A stretch of DNA of 64,000 bases. Source: CAZDCD01 sp964503885. Lineage in GTDB: Bacteria; Bacteroidota; Bacteroidia; Bacteroidales; UBA10428. The translations under genes were made by a program, and so were the position numbers. The stretch is from positions 57,166-121,165 of the forward strand of contig CAZDCD010000013.1 of the NCBI GenBank assembly GCA_964503885.1. Reading direction: 5' to 3'. The notes beneath the pieces were generated by a model, which was not told the origin of the DNA, did no database searches, and was given only the letters and a program-made list of their open reading frames with translations. This document shows, piece after piece, positions 1 through 9,791 of this stretch (the first letter of the stretch is position 1; each line of letters opens with the position of its first letter).

Positions 1-669
1 CAGTACCTGGCCATCGACCCACCGGCCTGCGCCGATGCCGATAGCGGGTATTTTCAATTCTGTGGCGACTTTCCGGCCCAGCGTGGCAGGTATTTTTTCC
101 AGCACAATTCCGAAACACCCTGTTTTCTCAAGCAGGTGGGCATCTTCTATCAGTTTGTCGGCTTCCTCCTTATCTTTTGCCCTGACCACATAGGTGCCAA
201 ATTTGTGTATCGACTGTGGTGTAAGCCCGAGATGTCCCATTACCGGGATCCCTGCGGAAAGTATCCTTTCAATCGATTCACAGACTTCACGGCCTCCTTC
301 CATTTTTACTGCACCTGCACCGGTTTCTTTCATAATCCTGATTGCCGAACATAACGCTTCCTTTGAATTTCCCTGGTATGTCCCAAACGGCAGATCCACA
401 ATCACAAGTGCACGCTTAACCCCCCTTACCACTGAGGCGGCGTGATATATCATATCATTGAGTGTGATCGGAAGTGTGGTTTCAAAACCTGCCATCACGT
501 TGGAGGCCGAATCACCCACCAGAATTACATCAATGCCGGCACTGTCGAGGATCCTGGCCATTGAAAAGTCGTATGCAGTGAGCATGGAGATCTTTTCGCC
601 ATAAAGTTTCATTTCCTGCAACACATGGGTGGTTATTTTTTTGGGTTTCTCTTTTAGTGCACTCGACAT
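1..669 (-). CDS. panB: 3-methyl-2-oxobutanoate hydroxymethyltransferase, C-terminus cut by window edge
   Basis: The reverse strand reads 223 codons from an ATG at 669 and runs off the window. The product matches PanB, which transfers a hydroxymethyl group from methylene-tetrahydrofolate to 2-oxoisovalerate in pantothenate and coenzyme A synthesis in the cytosol. Visible family motifs are LTAYDFSMA near residue 30, the metal-binding VGDS segment near residue 50, MEGG near residue 125, GHLGLTPQ near residue 145 and IGIGAG close to the window edge. About 40-50 residues of the usual length are missing because of the edge, not because of truncation. It is transcribed divergently from dnaK, with 243 bp between them. 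Identification is firm. Confidence 0.95.
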   Translation of the reverse strand, partial: MSSALKEKPKKITTHVLQEMKLYGEKISMLTAYDFSMARILDSAGIDVILVGDSASNVMAGFETTLPITLNDMIYHAASVVRGVKRALVIVDLPFGTYQGNSKEALCSAIRIMKETGAGAVKMEGGREVCESIERILSAGIPVMGHLGLTPQSIHKFGTYVVRAKDKEEADKLIEDAHLLEKTGCFGIVLEKIPATLGRKVATELKIPAIGIGAGRWVDGQVL

Positions 670-912
670 AGTTGTAGTTTTAGAAAATTCGGTACAAAGT
701 TTAAAAATAATATTGAAGATTTGTCATGATCCTCCTTTTTTTATGATGATGCGGTGTGTTACTGCCGTTTTGTCACCTTTTATGAAAGCTCCATGGTGCC
801 TGGTGTTCGGCTAATTCCGAAATTATGTCAGAAAACACGAATGGCACAATCATTGAAACAGGTAATATCAAATTTACAGAATCAGGAATTAATCATATAA
901 AAACTATTAAGC

Positions 913-2829
913 ATGGGTAAAATAATCGGCATAGATTTAGGGACTACAAACTCCTGTGTTGCTGTTATGGAAGGTAATGAACCAGTTGTAATACCAAACA
1001 GTGAAGGAAAAAGAACAACCCCGTCGGTTGTAGCCTTCATCGAAAATGGTGAACGCAAGGTAGGTGATCCGGCAAAAAGGCAGGCGATCACAAATCCAGT
1101 GAAGACTGTATATTCCATTAAACGTTTCATGGGAGAAACGTTCGACAAGGTTCAGAAAGAAGTTAAACGGGTGTCTTATAAAGTGGTAAAGGGCGATAAC
1201 AATACACCCCGTGTAACTATCGACGATAGAAAATACACACCTCAGGAGATATCGGCAATGATTCTTCAGAAGATGAAGAAAACTGCCGAAGACTACCTGG
1301 GCAGCGAAGTTACCGATGCAGTGATCACCGTACCGGCATATTTCAGCGATTCACAGCGACAGGCCACCAAAGAGGCCGGTGAAATTGCCGGACTCAAGGT
1401 AAAACGGATCATTAATGAACCTACTGCCGCATCACTCGCATATGGACTCGACAAGAAGAACAAAGACCTGAAAATTGCAGTATACGACCTCGGAGGAGGA
1501 ACATTCGATATTTCAATCCTCGAACTCGGAGACGGCGTTTTTGAAGTGAAATCCACAAATGGGGATACACACCTCGGAGGCGATGACTTCGACCATATGG
1601 TCATCGACTGGCTGGCAGAGGAATTTCTGAAAGATGAGGGATTGGATCTCAGGAAAGATCCTATGGCCATGCAGAGGCTGAAAGAGGCTGCCGAAAAGGC
1701 AAAAATTGAATTATCAAGCTCTTCGACCACCGAGATCAACCTGCCCTATATCATGCCTGTTGACGGTATTCCGAAGCACCTGGTGAAAACCCTTACGAGG
1801 GCTAAGTTTGAGAGCCTGACAGATTCCCTCATTCAGGCAACCGTTGAACCGTGCCGCAAAGCAATGAAAGATGCAGGACTTTCGGCTTCGGATATCAATG
1901 AAGTGATCCTCGTAGGCGGATCAACAAGAATTCCTGCTATTCAGGATGTAGTAGAAAAATTCTTCGGGAGAAAACCCTCAAAGGGTGTTAATCCTGACGA
2001 AGTAGTTGCTGTGGGTGCTGCAATTCAGGGAGGTGTACTGACAGGTGAAGTTAAGGATGTTTTGCTTCTGGATGTTACCCCGTTGTCTCTGGGAATTGAA
2101 ACTATGGGTGGCGTTATGACAAGGCTTATTGATGCAAATACCACAATACCGACCAAAAAGGCCGAAGTCTTCACTACTGCAGCCGACAATCAGCCATCGG
2201 TTGAGATCCATGTCCTGCAGGGCGAAAGGCCTATGGCACAAGATAATAAAACAATCGGCAGGTTTCACCTCGATGGTATTCCACCGGCACCAAGGGGTCT
2301 TCCGCAGATTGAGGTGACATTCGATATCGATGCCAACGGAATTTTAAATGTCTCTGCAAAGGATAAAGGAACCGGAAAGCAACAGAGCATCAGGATCGAG
2401 GCATCTACAGGTCTCACAGACCAGGAAATAGAAAAAATGAAGCAGGAGGCCAAAGCACATGAAAACGAAGATAAGGAGAAAAGAGAGCGTGTGGATAAGA
2501 TGAATGCTGCCGACAGCCTTATTTTCCAGACTGAAAAACAACTGAAGGAATTTGGTGACAAACTTCCGCCAGATAAAAAGGAACCTATTGAAAAAGCGCT
2601 CGAAAAACTTAAAGAAGCGCACAAAAAACAGGATCTGAGTGAAATAGATACGGCAACAGCTGAACTGAATGCCGTATGGCAGAAAGCTTCCGAAGAGCTG
2701 TACAAGGCCAGTCAGGCTGGTGCGGGAGCTGAAGCCGGCGGACAACAGGCATCGGCTGAAAATCAGGAAAAAGGGAAGAAGGGCGGTGACGATGAGGTTA
2801 CCGATGTAGATTTCGAAGAAGTTAAATAA
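913..2829 (+). CDS. dnaK: Molecular chaperone DnaK (Hsp70)
   Basis: This is a full-length 638-residue Hsp70 chaperone, which binds exposed hydrophobic segments of client proteins in an ATP-dependent cycle with DnaJ and GrpE. The phosphate-binding GIDLGTTNSC motif is at residues 5-14, DLGGGTFD starts near residue 193, and the substrate-binding domain begins near residue 390. The tail is rich in Ala, Gly and Gln and ends in an acidic DEVTDVDFEEVK-like stretch typical of bacterial DnaK. The ATG at 913 gives the expected start. dnaJ and grpE are not adjacent, and a strong terminator follows directly, so it is probably transcribed alone. Confidence 0.98.
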   Translation: MGKIIGIDLGTTNSCVAVMEGNEPVVIPNSEGKRTTPSVVAFIENGERKVGDPAKRQAITNPVKTVYSIKRFMGETFDKVQKEVKRVSYKVVKGDNNTPRVTIDDRKYTPQEISAMILQKMKKTAEDYLGSEVTDAVITVPAYFSDSQRQATKEAGEIAGLKVKRIINEPTAASLAYGLDKKNKDLKIAVYDLGGGTFDISILELGDGVFEVKSTNGDTHLGGDDFDHMVIDWLAEEFLKDEGLDLRKDPMAMQRLKEAAEKAKIELSSSSTTEINLPYIMPVDGIPKHLVKTLTRAKFESLTDSLIQATVEPCRKAMKDAGLSASDINEVILVGGSTRIPAIQDVVEKFFGRKPSKGVNPDEVVAVGAAIQGGVLTGEVKDVLLLDVTPLSLGIETMGGVMTRLIDANTTIPTKKAEVFTTAADNQPSVEIHVLQGERPMAQDNKTIGRFHLDGIPPAPRGLPQIEVTFDIDANGILNVSAKDKGTGKQQSIRIEASTGLTDQEIEKMKQEAKAHENEDKEKRERVDKMNAADSLIFQTEKQLKEFGDKLPPDKKEPIEKALEKLKEAHKKQDLSEIDTATAELNAVWQKASEELYKASQAGAGAEAGGQQASAENQEKGKKGGDDEVTDVDFEEVK

Positions 2830-2850
2830 ATCATATATCACGGTTTACCA

Positions 2851-2885
2851 AAGCCGGACTTACCCGTGTAGGTCCGGCTTTTTTT
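2851..2885 (+). terminator. Rho-independent terminator of dnaK
   Basis: A perfect 9-bp stem (AAGCCGGAC with GTCCGGCTT) encloses a 12-nt loop and is followed by a run of T. It starts 21 bp after the dnaK stop codon. Confidence 0.9.
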
Positions 2886-3059
2886 CGCATAAGACAATGT
2901 ACAATTACAATGCAGTCTTTCTCAGTGTATAGTTTGATGGCGTTGCCCGATGTAGTTTTCATACAAATGCACTGCAATAAAAATTAACCTGAGAAGTTAT
3001 TATCACAAATCCTAAAATAATGCATGCTAATTTTATAATTTTATGGATTAAAATAAGGG

Positions 3060-3893
3060 ATGATGAAACACATATTTTACAGTACGTTAATGCTTTTTAT
3101 GCTGCTTAAGGCAGGTGCTGCATTAGGTGCCGTAACAGGGCAGGATACGGTGTTCAATCAGGTTGACGGTAAAGGATTGAAGCAGGGATACTGGAAAAAA
3201 GAATACCCTAACGGTAACCTCATGTATAAAGGGTATTTTGTCAATGACAAACCGGTGGGGACAATGGCCAGGTATTTTGAGAACGGCGGCGTCAAAGCAA
3301 TACTTGCATACGACGGGAACAGTGAATATGCAAAGGCAAAGATCTTTTATGAGGATGGATCACTGGCATCGGAAGGAAATTATAAAAAATCGAGAAAAGA
3401 CAGCATTTGGAATTATTACAGCTATTACGATAAGAACATTCGTTCGAAGGAAACATATAGCAACGGATTATTAAACGGAACCTCGTTCCATTACTATCCC
3501 GGCGGCAGTGTCAGCGAAAAGATTGAATGGAAAGACGGCAAAAAACAAGGAGTGTGGGAACAATATTTTGAGGATGGATCCCTGCGGCTTAAAGCATCCT
3601 ATATCGGCGACAAACTTTGGGGAGATTTTATAGTTTTTCAGGCAAAGAATTTCGCACTGACCAAAGGTAAATTTACCGATGATCTAAGGGAAGGGCTATG
3701 GGTCTTTTATAACCAAGACGGTTCGGTAAATATGCAGATCAATTATATTCATGGAAAACCTGAGAATGAAGCGGCCCTGACAAAACAACAACAGGAATTT
3801 TTCAGAAAAGTAGACGAAAATATCGGAAAGTTTGCTGAGCCCGATCCGTATGATTTTATGCCTGGTAACAATCCCCGTGGAAATGATTATTGA
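3060..3893 (+). CDS. Exported MORN-repeat (YwqK-like) protein
   Basis: This 277-residue protein has an N-terminal signal peptide (positive start, hydrophobic residues 5-25). At least six tandem MORN/YwqK-type units follow, built on patterns such as G-x-W-x-x-Y-x-x-x-G-x-L. MORN repeats form beta-hairpin ladders. In Bacteroidota, secreted proteins of this kind are common and mostly of unknown role. The stop codon lies just before the start of the following subtilisin gene, so the two are probably co-transcribed. A more specific function cannot be read from the sequence. Confidence 0.8.
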   Translation: MMKHIFYSTLMLFMLLKAGAALGAVTGQDTVFNQVDGKGLKQGYWKKEYPNGNLMYKGYFVNDKPVGTMARYFENGGVKAILAYDGNSEYAKAKIFYEDGSLASEGNYKKSRKDSIWNYYSYYDKNIRSKETYSNGLLNGTSFHYYPGGSVSEKIEWKDGKKQGVWEQYFEDGSLRLKASYIGDKLWGDFIVFQAKNFALTKGKFTDDLREGLWVFYNQDGSVNMQINYIHGKPENEAALTKQQQEFFRKVDENIGKFAEPDPYDFMPGNNPRGNDY

Positions 3894-3898
3894 TCGTT

Positions 3899-5539
3899 AT
3901 GCAGATCAGGGTGATTATATCATGCTTTGTACTTCTATGCTTCAGCGGTGCTTATGCGCAATATGTTCCCGGGAAATACAGAGTAGATTTTACCGATAAA
4001 TTCAATAACGGGTATTCTCTGGAAAGCCCGTATGAATTTTTGTCAGAGCGGGCCATTCAGCGGAGGATCGCACAGGAAATCCCATTTGATCCGAATGATC
4101 TTCCCGTTTCACAGGTATATATCGATTCACTGGAGCATGCCGGAATTCCGGTCCTCAACCGGTCAAAATGGTTCAACGCAGTAACCACAGGTGATATTAC
4201 TGCCCAGCAGGCAGGATACATGGCAGGAGTATCTTTCATAAAAGATATTTTATTCTTGAAACCGTCAGGAGTTAACAAGAAGAGTACCGGAACCATAGCT
4301 ACTCAAAGCAGTTTTGCCCCGGAAATTTTCGATTACGGCTATGCATTCAGGCAGATCGATATCAATAACGGGCAGGGTTTGCATTACCTGGGTTTTTCCG
4401 GAAGCGGCATGCTCATTGCAGTGATTGACGCAGGTTTTGACGCTGCAGATACACTCGAAATATTTGATAAGATCCGGAACGAAGGCCGGTTGCTCGGTAC
4501 CTGGGATTTTGTGAACGGAGGCACAAATGTCTTTCAATACCATCCGCATGGAACCAGTGTTTTATCGATTATCGGAGGTTTTCTTCCCGGCCTCTATGCA
4601 GGTACTGCTCCGGATGCCTCGTTTATCCTGCTAAGGTCGGAAGATGCATCTTCGGAATACCTGATCGAAGAGGACAACTGGGTATCGGCAGCCGAATTCG
4701 CCGATAGTGCCGGGGTCGACGTTATAAATACATCCCTGGGATATACCGAATTTGATGATCCTGCACAGAACCATACTTATGCCGATATGGACGGCAATAC
4801 CACGCGAATATCCATTGCTGCGGATATTGCTGCCTCGAAAGGAATGCTTGTGGTAAACAGTGCGGGAAACGAGGGCGGTACTTTCTGGAAATACATATCG
4901 GCACCGGCCGACGGGGACAGTGTTCTCTCAATAGGTGCGGTGGATGGATTTGGAGCAATAACCTCTTTCAGTTCAAGAGGTCCCACTTCGGATGGCCGGT
5001 TGAAACCGAATGTATGCGGTATGGGGAGCGGTAATTTTGTGGTGAGGACCAACGGAACGATCTCAGCAGGAGCAGGAACTTCCTATTCTTCACCGGAGAT
5101 TGCAGGACTTTCGGCCTGCCTGTGGCAGGCAAATCCCGAAGCTACTGCCATGGAGATCTTCAGAGCCATTCAGCAAAGCGCTGACCGTTATTATGATCCT
5201 GACACCATTTACGGATATGGTATCCCTGATTTTCAAAAGGCGAACCTTATTTTGCGATACAATATCCGCAGTAAAGATATGCCTGTCACACGACTTGAAA
5301 TCTTGCCTAATCCGTTTTCCGGTATCGTTTATCTGGTGTTCGAATCGGATCATGAAGGTGAGGGCCGATTGTCTGTGTTCAATTCTCTCGGACAACAGGT
5401 AAAAAATGTCGGGATAAATGTGGTGCATGACCTTAACCTGATACACATTGATCAACTTTCAGATCTTCCCAGGGGCCTTTATATCCTGCATCTGGAGATT
5501 GAGAACCAGCAGATGTATCAAAAGATCATAAAATTCTAA
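3899..5539 (+). CDS. Subtilisin-family (S8) serine peptidase with T9SS C-terminal sorting domain
   Basis: I place the start at the ATG at 3899. A TTG at 3890 overlaps the previous stop codon and would add three residues. A signal peptide is followed by an S8 catalytic domain with Asp near residue 177 (AVIDAGFD), His near 217 (YHPHGTS) and Ser near 395 (GTSYSSPEIAG). The triad is complete. The last 80 residues (LPNPFSG..., LSVFNSLGQQV, GLYILHLE, and the final KIIKF) have the shape of a Por secretion (type A) sorting domain. The enzyme is therefore predicted to be exported through the type IX system and anchored or released at the cell surface. Substrate is unknown. Confidence 0.93.
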   Translation: MQIRVIISCFVLLCFSGAYAQYVPGKYRVDFTDKFNNGYSLESPYEFLSERAIQRRIAQEIPFDPNDLPVSQVYIDSLEHAGIPVLNRSKWFNAVTTGDITAQQAGYMAGVSFIKDILFLKPSGVNKKSTGTIATQSSFAPEIFDYGYAFRQIDINNGQGLHYLGFSGSGMLIAVIDAGFDAADTLEIFDKIRNEGRLLGTWDFVNGGTNVFQYHPHGTSVLSIIGGFLPGLYAGTAPDASFILLRSEDASSEYLIEEDNWVSAAEFADSAGVDVINTSLGYTEFDDPAQNHTYADMDGNTTRISIAADIAASKGMLVVNSAGNEGGTFWKYISAPADGDSVLSIGAVDGFGAITSFSSRGPTSDGRLKPNVCGMGSGNFVVRTNGTISAGAGTSYSSPEIAGLSACLWQANPEATAMEIFRAIQQSADRYYDPDTIYGYGIPDFQKANLILRYNIRSKDMPVTRLEILPNPFSGIVYLVFESDHEGEGRLSVFNSLGQQVKNVGINVVHDLNLIHIDQLSDLPRGLYILHLEIENQQMYQKIIKF

Positions 5540-5549
5540 TGCCTGCGCC

Positions 5550-6923
5550 ATGCATTCCAAACCATTAAGTTTAGCTGAACTGAACCGGAAGATAAAAAAC
5601 GTGTTGAATACCGCGCTTGAAACCAGATATTGGGTTGTAGGTGAGATCAGCGAGCTGAAAGAAAATTTTTCAAGCGGGCATTGCTATCTTGAACTCGTTG
5701 AAAAAGACGAAAAAAATGATGACTTGGTTGCCCGGTCCAGGGCAACAATCTGGGCGATGACTTATCGAATGATCAAACCATATTTTGAAACTACTACTGG
5801 TGCGCACCTTGCAGCAGGTATAAAAATTCTGGTGCGCGTATCTGTTGAATTTCATGAGGTGTATGGATTAAGCCTGAACATTTCAGACATCGAACCGTCA
5901 TATACAGTGGGTGAGCTTGCACGGAAAAAACTCGGGATCATAAACCGCCTTACGGAAGAGGGTGTTATTGATATGAATCGGGAGCTGGACTTTCCGGTGT
6001 TGCCAAAACGGGTAGCTGTAATATCTTCCAAAACTGCAGCTGGTTTCGGAGATTTTGAAGACCAGCTCCTGAACAATCCATTCGGTTATTCATTCCATAT
6101 TACACTTTTTCAGGCATTTATGCAGGGTGAAAATGCCGTGAACTCGATGGTCGAAGCGCTGGACCGCATTCATTGTGCTGAGGAAAAATTTGATGTGGTT
6201 GTTATCATCAGGGGTGGAGGATCACAGGTAGACCTCGATTGTTTTAACAGTTACTGGCTGGCATTGCATGTGGCACAGTTTCCGGTCCCCGTGATCACAG
6301 GAATAGGACACGAACAGGATGATACGGTTACCGACAGGGTTGCTCATCTGGGCCTTAAAACACCCACTGCAGTGGCCGAATTTTTAATTGACCGTTTTCA
6401 GGAAGCGGAAGAATACTATACTTCAATGGGCCGGGATATTGCACTTTTAGCTGGCAACAGGTTGCAAAATGAACATGAAACACTTCTGCGTTCAGGCATA
6501 ATCCTTGGTAACAGAACAAAAAAGCTGCTCAGTGCAGGAAACAAAAAAATAGATGAAACTGTTTACAGGGGAAAGCTTTTGGCTCACCGGTTCCTGGAAT
6601 TCAGCCAACAACAGGTGAAAGATATTGTAGTTGGAACAGAACAGCAGGTTAGGAACAGGTTGCGGGACGAATATCATACCAATACCCTTTATCTGCTGAA
6701 TCTTGAGAAACATCTGAAGAATTGCATTACAACATCTAAACACCGGCTGGATATTCTTGAAAAAAGAAAGACATACCTCGATCCTGCTGGTGTTTTCAGC
6801 CGGGGGTACTCAATAACCCTGAAAGAAGGTAAGGTGGTTAAAAGTGCTTTGGCCCTGCAATCCGATGACAATATAAAGACCTTTTTTCCGGATGGTTCGG
6901 TGAAAAGCCGGGTATTTGAATGA
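5550..6923 (+). CDS. xseA: Exodeoxyribonuclease VII large subunit
   Basis: The 457-residue product matches XseA, the catalytic subunit of exonuclease VII, which degrades single-stranded DNA from both ends. The N-terminal OB-fold is recognisable (LSLAELNRKIKNVL, then WVVGEISELK and SSGHCYLEL). The nuclease core carries the conserved IIRGGGSQVDL and GIGHEQDDTVTD segments near residues 215-265, and a helical C-terminal region ends with FSRGYSI. The usual partner gene xseB is not directly downstream: the next gene nearly overlaps the stop codon and encodes a phosphatase. The small subunit must therefore be elsewhere or highly divergent. Confidence 0.95.
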   Translation: MHSKPLSLAELNRKIKNVLNTALETRYWVVGEISELKENFSSGHCYLELVEKDEKNDDLVARSRATIWAMTYRMIKPYFETTTGAHLAAGIKILVRVSVEFHEVYGLSLNISDIEPSYTVGELARKKLGIINRLTEEGVIDMNRELDFPVLPKRVAVISSKTAAGFGDFEDQLLNNPFGYSFHITLFQAFMQGENAVNSMVEALDRIHCAEEKFDVVVIIRGGGSQVDLDCFNSYWLALHVAQFPVPVITGIGHEQDDTVTDRVAHLGLKTPTAVAEFLIDRFQEAEEYYTSMGRDIALLAGNRLQNEHETLLRSGIILGNRTKKLLSAGNKKIDETVYRGKLLAHRFLEFSQQQVKDIVVGTEQQVRNRLRDEYHTNTLYLLNLEKHLKNCITTSKHRLDILEKRKTYLDPAGVFSRGYSITLKEGKVVKSALALQSDDNIKTFFPDGSVKSRVFE

Positions 6924-6933
6924 TTCACACACC

Positions 6934-7623
6934 ATGGGCAGAACATTTGTAATGGGAGATATTCACGGAGCATTCAGGGCAATGAAGCAATGCCTTGAGA
7001 TATCATTGTTTGACTATCAGACAGATACATTGATATGTCTGGGTGATGTATGTGACGGATGGCCTGAAGTGAACAAATCGATTGGCGAATTATTGAAAAT
7101 TAAAAACCTGGTGTACATACTGGGCAATCACGATGAATGGGCGCTAAAATGGTTTACCGAAGGTGATGCGCCTGAAATATGGGTATCACAAGGTGGAAAT
7201 GCCACTATGCGTTCCTATCGGGGCAGGGTCCCCGATTCTCATATTGAGCTGCTCAAGTCAGCTAAATTATACCATATTGTTGAAAATAAATTATTTGTGC
7301 ATGGCGGTTTTGATACCTCCAGGGATATTGCCATCCAGGATAAAAAAGACCTGGTTTGGAACAGGAGTCTTGTATACAATGCTATAGAAGCGGAACAGGA
7401 TGGTATCAGTAAGATCACGGATTATGACGAAGTCTATGTAGGGCATACGCCTACTCTGAATTTCGGATCTGCCGGGCCCCTTAAAAAATGTGAAGTATAT
7501 ATGATGGACACAGGTGCAGGGTGGAATGGGGGAGTCCTGTCAATGATGGACATTGAATCGAAGGTACTTTTCCGGAGTGGCAGGGTTGATTCTCTCTATC
7601 CGGGGGTAAGGGGGAGGGGCTGA
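6934..7623 (+). CDS. PPP-family serine/threonine protein phosphatase (metallophosphoesterase)
   Basis: I take the ATG at 6934, which puts the first metal-binding motif GDIHG at residues 8-12. An in-frame TTG at 6916 overlapping xseA is less likely. GDVCDGWPE and GNHDEW follow, completing the PPP signature (GDxHG, GDxxDRG-like, GNHD), with later His ligands in VHGG and VGHTPT. The middle motif has CDGW instead of the usual VDRG, as often seen in bacterial members. It should be a cytosolic two-metal phosphatase of about 230 residues. The substrate may be phosphoprotein or a dinucleotide polyphosphate; the sequence does not decide this. Confidence 0.85.
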   Translation: MGRTFVMGDIHGAFRAMKQCLEISLFDYQTDTLICLGDVCDGWPEVNKSIGELLKIKNLVYILGNHDEWALKWFTEGDAPEIWVSQGGNATMRSYRGRVPDSHIELLKSAKLYHIVENKLFVHGGFDTSRDIAIQDKKDLVWNRSLVYNAIEAEQDGISKITDYDEVYVGHTPTLNFGSAGPLKKCEVYMMDTGAGWNGGVLSMMDIESKVLFRSGRVDSLYPGVRGRG

Positions 7624-7902
7624 AATTATTCCTTTGGAAGGCCAGTGTTTGTTAGCATAGATATCCAATTCACAAATTCCAAATTCCAATAAATGCCCAA
7701 ATACCAAATATCGATTTTCAATTGTCGCGTAGCTAAGCTTTTATTGAAAATTCGCAAACCTATTTACCATTATCTAGAATTTGAACATTGGTCATTTTTT
7801 GTACCAACCAATACATTTTTACCGGTTTTAATGCTCATTTTTTACATCCTGCCGGTTTCATACAGTGGATAAATATTTCCTCAAAAACGGTATTCTCTGA
7901 CC
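7624..7902. other. Intergenic region, AT-rich, no gene seen
   Basis: No reading frame with coding character was found. Positions about 7667-7715 contain an imperfect direct repetition of an ATTCCAAATTCCAA-type sequence, a kind of low-complexity tract. The rest is AT-rich and leads into the promoter of the Hdr-like operon. Confidence 0.5.
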
Positions 7903-7933
7903 TTTATACGCATTCATAAGCTGCCTATATTTG
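7903..7933 (+). promoter_or_regulatory. Bacteroidota-type promoter of the Hdr-like operon
   Basis: TTTA at 7903-7906, a 19-bp spacer and TATATTTG at 7926-7933 fit the Bacteroidota -33/-7 consensus (TTTG, about 20 bp, TAnnTTTG). Its place, about 58 bp before the ATG at 7991, argues against an earlier TTG start inside the -7 box. Confidence 0.65.
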
Positions 7934-7990
7934 GTGATTCCATCATCAGTTCCGGGAATCAACTCATTATCCCGAACAAAAAAGGCACAT

Positions 7991-8701
7991 ATGGGAAAAC
8001 TTATCGATGCACTTCATCAGGACATACGGTTTCAGGAAGGTCTGAAATCGTGTATGAACTGCGGAGTTTGCACTGCCATATGTCCGGCTGCATCGGTATA
8101 TTATTACGATCCCAGGCTCATTGTTAATATAGTACAGTCCAACGACGAAGGCAAGATCGAAGAGCTGCTGAAAGATGAGCTGATATGGTACTGCGGACAA
8201 TGTATGTCCTGTAAGACAAGGTGCCCTCGCGGAAATACCCCGGGGTTCATTATTATGGCATTACGCCAGTTGTCCCAGGAAACAGGCATGTTCACTGAAT
8301 CCGAAAAAGGGCGGCAGCAGCTTGCCATAAAAAGGATTGTCGGCCACAATATCCTGAATACCGGGTATTGTGTTTTTCCGGATAGTGTAATCCCTGAAAA
8401 ACATGCCGAACAGGGGCCGGTATGGGACTGGGTGCACAAAAATGCAAAAAGCATCATGCCAAAATTCGGGAGCAATTATAAGGGAAACGGAGCCGGGGCA
8501 TTGCGTACGATCGCAGAAAAAGATCTTACCGAATTGAAGAATATCTTTGATGTTACAGGTGCATCCGATCGGTTTGAAAAGATCGAAAAATTCTCTGTGA
8601 CAAGGGCATCAGAGATGGGCATGCAACTCGATGATACCGATGATAACGAGTATATGAACCACATTTCGCAATACAACAGCAACAAGCACTTTAAAGAATA
8701 A
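7991..8701 (+). CDS. HdrC-like 4Fe-4S ferredoxin subunit
   Basis: The 236-residue protein carries two four-cysteine clusters near its N-terminus: CMNCGVCTAICP at about residue 19 and CGQCMSCKTRCP at about residue 70. This is the HdrC pattern for two [4Fe-4S] clusters that carry electrons between the flavin subunit and HdrB. The C-terminal 130 residues are extra to the ferredoxin core. The ATG at 7991 is preferred because the longer TTG start at 7931 falls inside the promoter. It is the first gene of a five-gene operon and is followed after 16 bp by the HdrB-like gene. Confidence 0.88.
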   Translation: MGKLIDALHQDIRFQEGLKSCMNCGVCTAICPAASVYYYDPRLIVNIVQSNDEGKIEELLKDELIWYCGQCMSCKTRCPRGNTPGFIIMALRQLSQETGMFTESEKGRQQLAIKRIVGHNILNTGYCVFPDSVIPEKHAEQGPVWDWVHKNAKSIMPKFGSNYKGNGAGALRTIAEKDLTELKNIFDVTGASDRFEKIEKFSVTRASEMGMQLDDTDDNEYMNHISQYNSNKHFKE

Positions 8702-8717
8702 TAACCGGAAAATACTC

Positions 8718-9791
8718 ATGCTGCAGGATGGTAAAAAAAAGGTTTGGGCCGATTATCAGAAAGACATAGCTGATGACAGGTATTATTACGCCCGGAGTTG
8801 TATCCGTCAGAATTTTTTCCCCGGATCGGAAACGGCATTTCTAAAAATACTAACCGGTGAACTGGAAAAAGATATTTTTGATGATCCGCATCACACCACA
8901 TGCACAGGGATAGGGTATCATGCGGATATTATCCCATTTGAGACCATCATGACCGTTGTGGCCAGGCATTTTGCACTTGCAACAGAAGCAGGGTATGAGA
9001 ATATTGCTATTTCGTGTGTTACCTCCTTTGGCTTATATACTGAAATCCTCGAAACCTGGAAGCATTATCCCGAAATTGAGGAGAAAATCAGGCTACATCT
9101 TAAAAAATCGACTGGAAGGGAATTTGAAAAGCCGAAAAATATTGCTCATGCCAGCGATATTCTGTACAAATTCAGGGAAGCAATTGCTGCCAGAGCCAGG
9201 TACCGGCTCATTAACAGGCAGACAGGAGAGCCCTTAAGGGTGGTGGAACATATTGGATGCCATTATTCAAAGATGTTTCCCTCAAAAGGAGTGGGTGGTG
9301 CTGAATTTCCTTATGTTTTGCAGGGTATGGTTGAAGCTTGGGGCGGAAAGATAGTGGATTACCCCGAACGGCGCCATTGTTGCGGATTCGGTTTCAGACA
9401 ATATCTTGTGCAGGCAAACCGGGGATATTCCGTTGCAAATGCAAAGAAAAAGTTTGAATCCATGAAACCCTTCATGCCTGATATGATCGTATGTAACTGT
9501 CCCGGATGTACTATGTTTCTTGATAAATGGCAATATACTATCGGCGAGATGGAAGGGTGCACATACGACGACAAAGGCTGGGGAATACCGGTGCTGACAT
9601 ATGAAGAAATGGCAGGGCTTGTGCTCGGTTATGATCCCTGGGAGCTCGGACTTCAGATCCACCAGGTACAGGCGGAACCTCTGCTCGATAAAATTGGAAT
9701 AGCCTATGACCCTGAAAAAAAATATACGGACAGGTATGGCAATCCGATTGGCATTCCGGAAATGCCTTCTGTATTAAAAGTCTGTTTATGA
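8718..9791 (+). CDS. HdrB-like CCG-domain subunit
   Basis: This 357-residue protein belongs to the heterodisulfide reductase subunit B family. The second CCG domain is clear: GCHYSKMFP near residue 180, RRHCCGFGF near 217 and CNCPGCTMF near 257. The first half holds a less regular cysteine set (SCIRQNFFPG, TTCTGIGYH, ISCVTSFG). In the methanogen enzyme such domains bind noncubane [4Fe-4S] clusters that cleave a disulfide. Here the substrate is unknown, because coenzyme M/B is not expected in Bacteroidota. Its last codons overlap the start of the HdrA-like gene by 4 bp, indicating translational coupling. Confidence 0.87.
   Translation: MLQDGKKKVWADYQKDIADDRYYYARSCIRQNFFPGSETAFLKILTGELEKDIFDDPHHTTCTGIGYHADIIPFETIMTVVARHFALATEAGYENIAISCVTSFGLYTEILETWKHYPEIEEKIRLHLKKSTGREFEKPKNIAHASDILYKFREAIAARARYRLINRQTGEPLRVVEHIGCHYSKMFPSKGVGGAEFPYVLQGMVEAWGGKIVDYPERRHCCGFGFRQYLVQANRGYSVANAKKKFESMKPFMPDMIVCNCPGCTMFLDKWQYTIGEMEGCTYDDKGWGIPVLTYEEMAGLVLGYDPWELGLQIHQVQAEPLLDKIGIAYDPEKKYTDRYGNPIGIPEMPSVLKVCL

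Noticed and set aside
1293..1739. Long antisense frames within dnaK, and similar ones within other genes
   Set aside because: They are serine-rich mirror frames of conserved coding sequence and carry no motif or start context.
7667..7715. Repeated ATTCCAAATTCCAA-like tract considered as a CRISPR or iteron array
   Set aside because: Units are short, imperfect and without unique spacers; it is simple low-complexity sequence.
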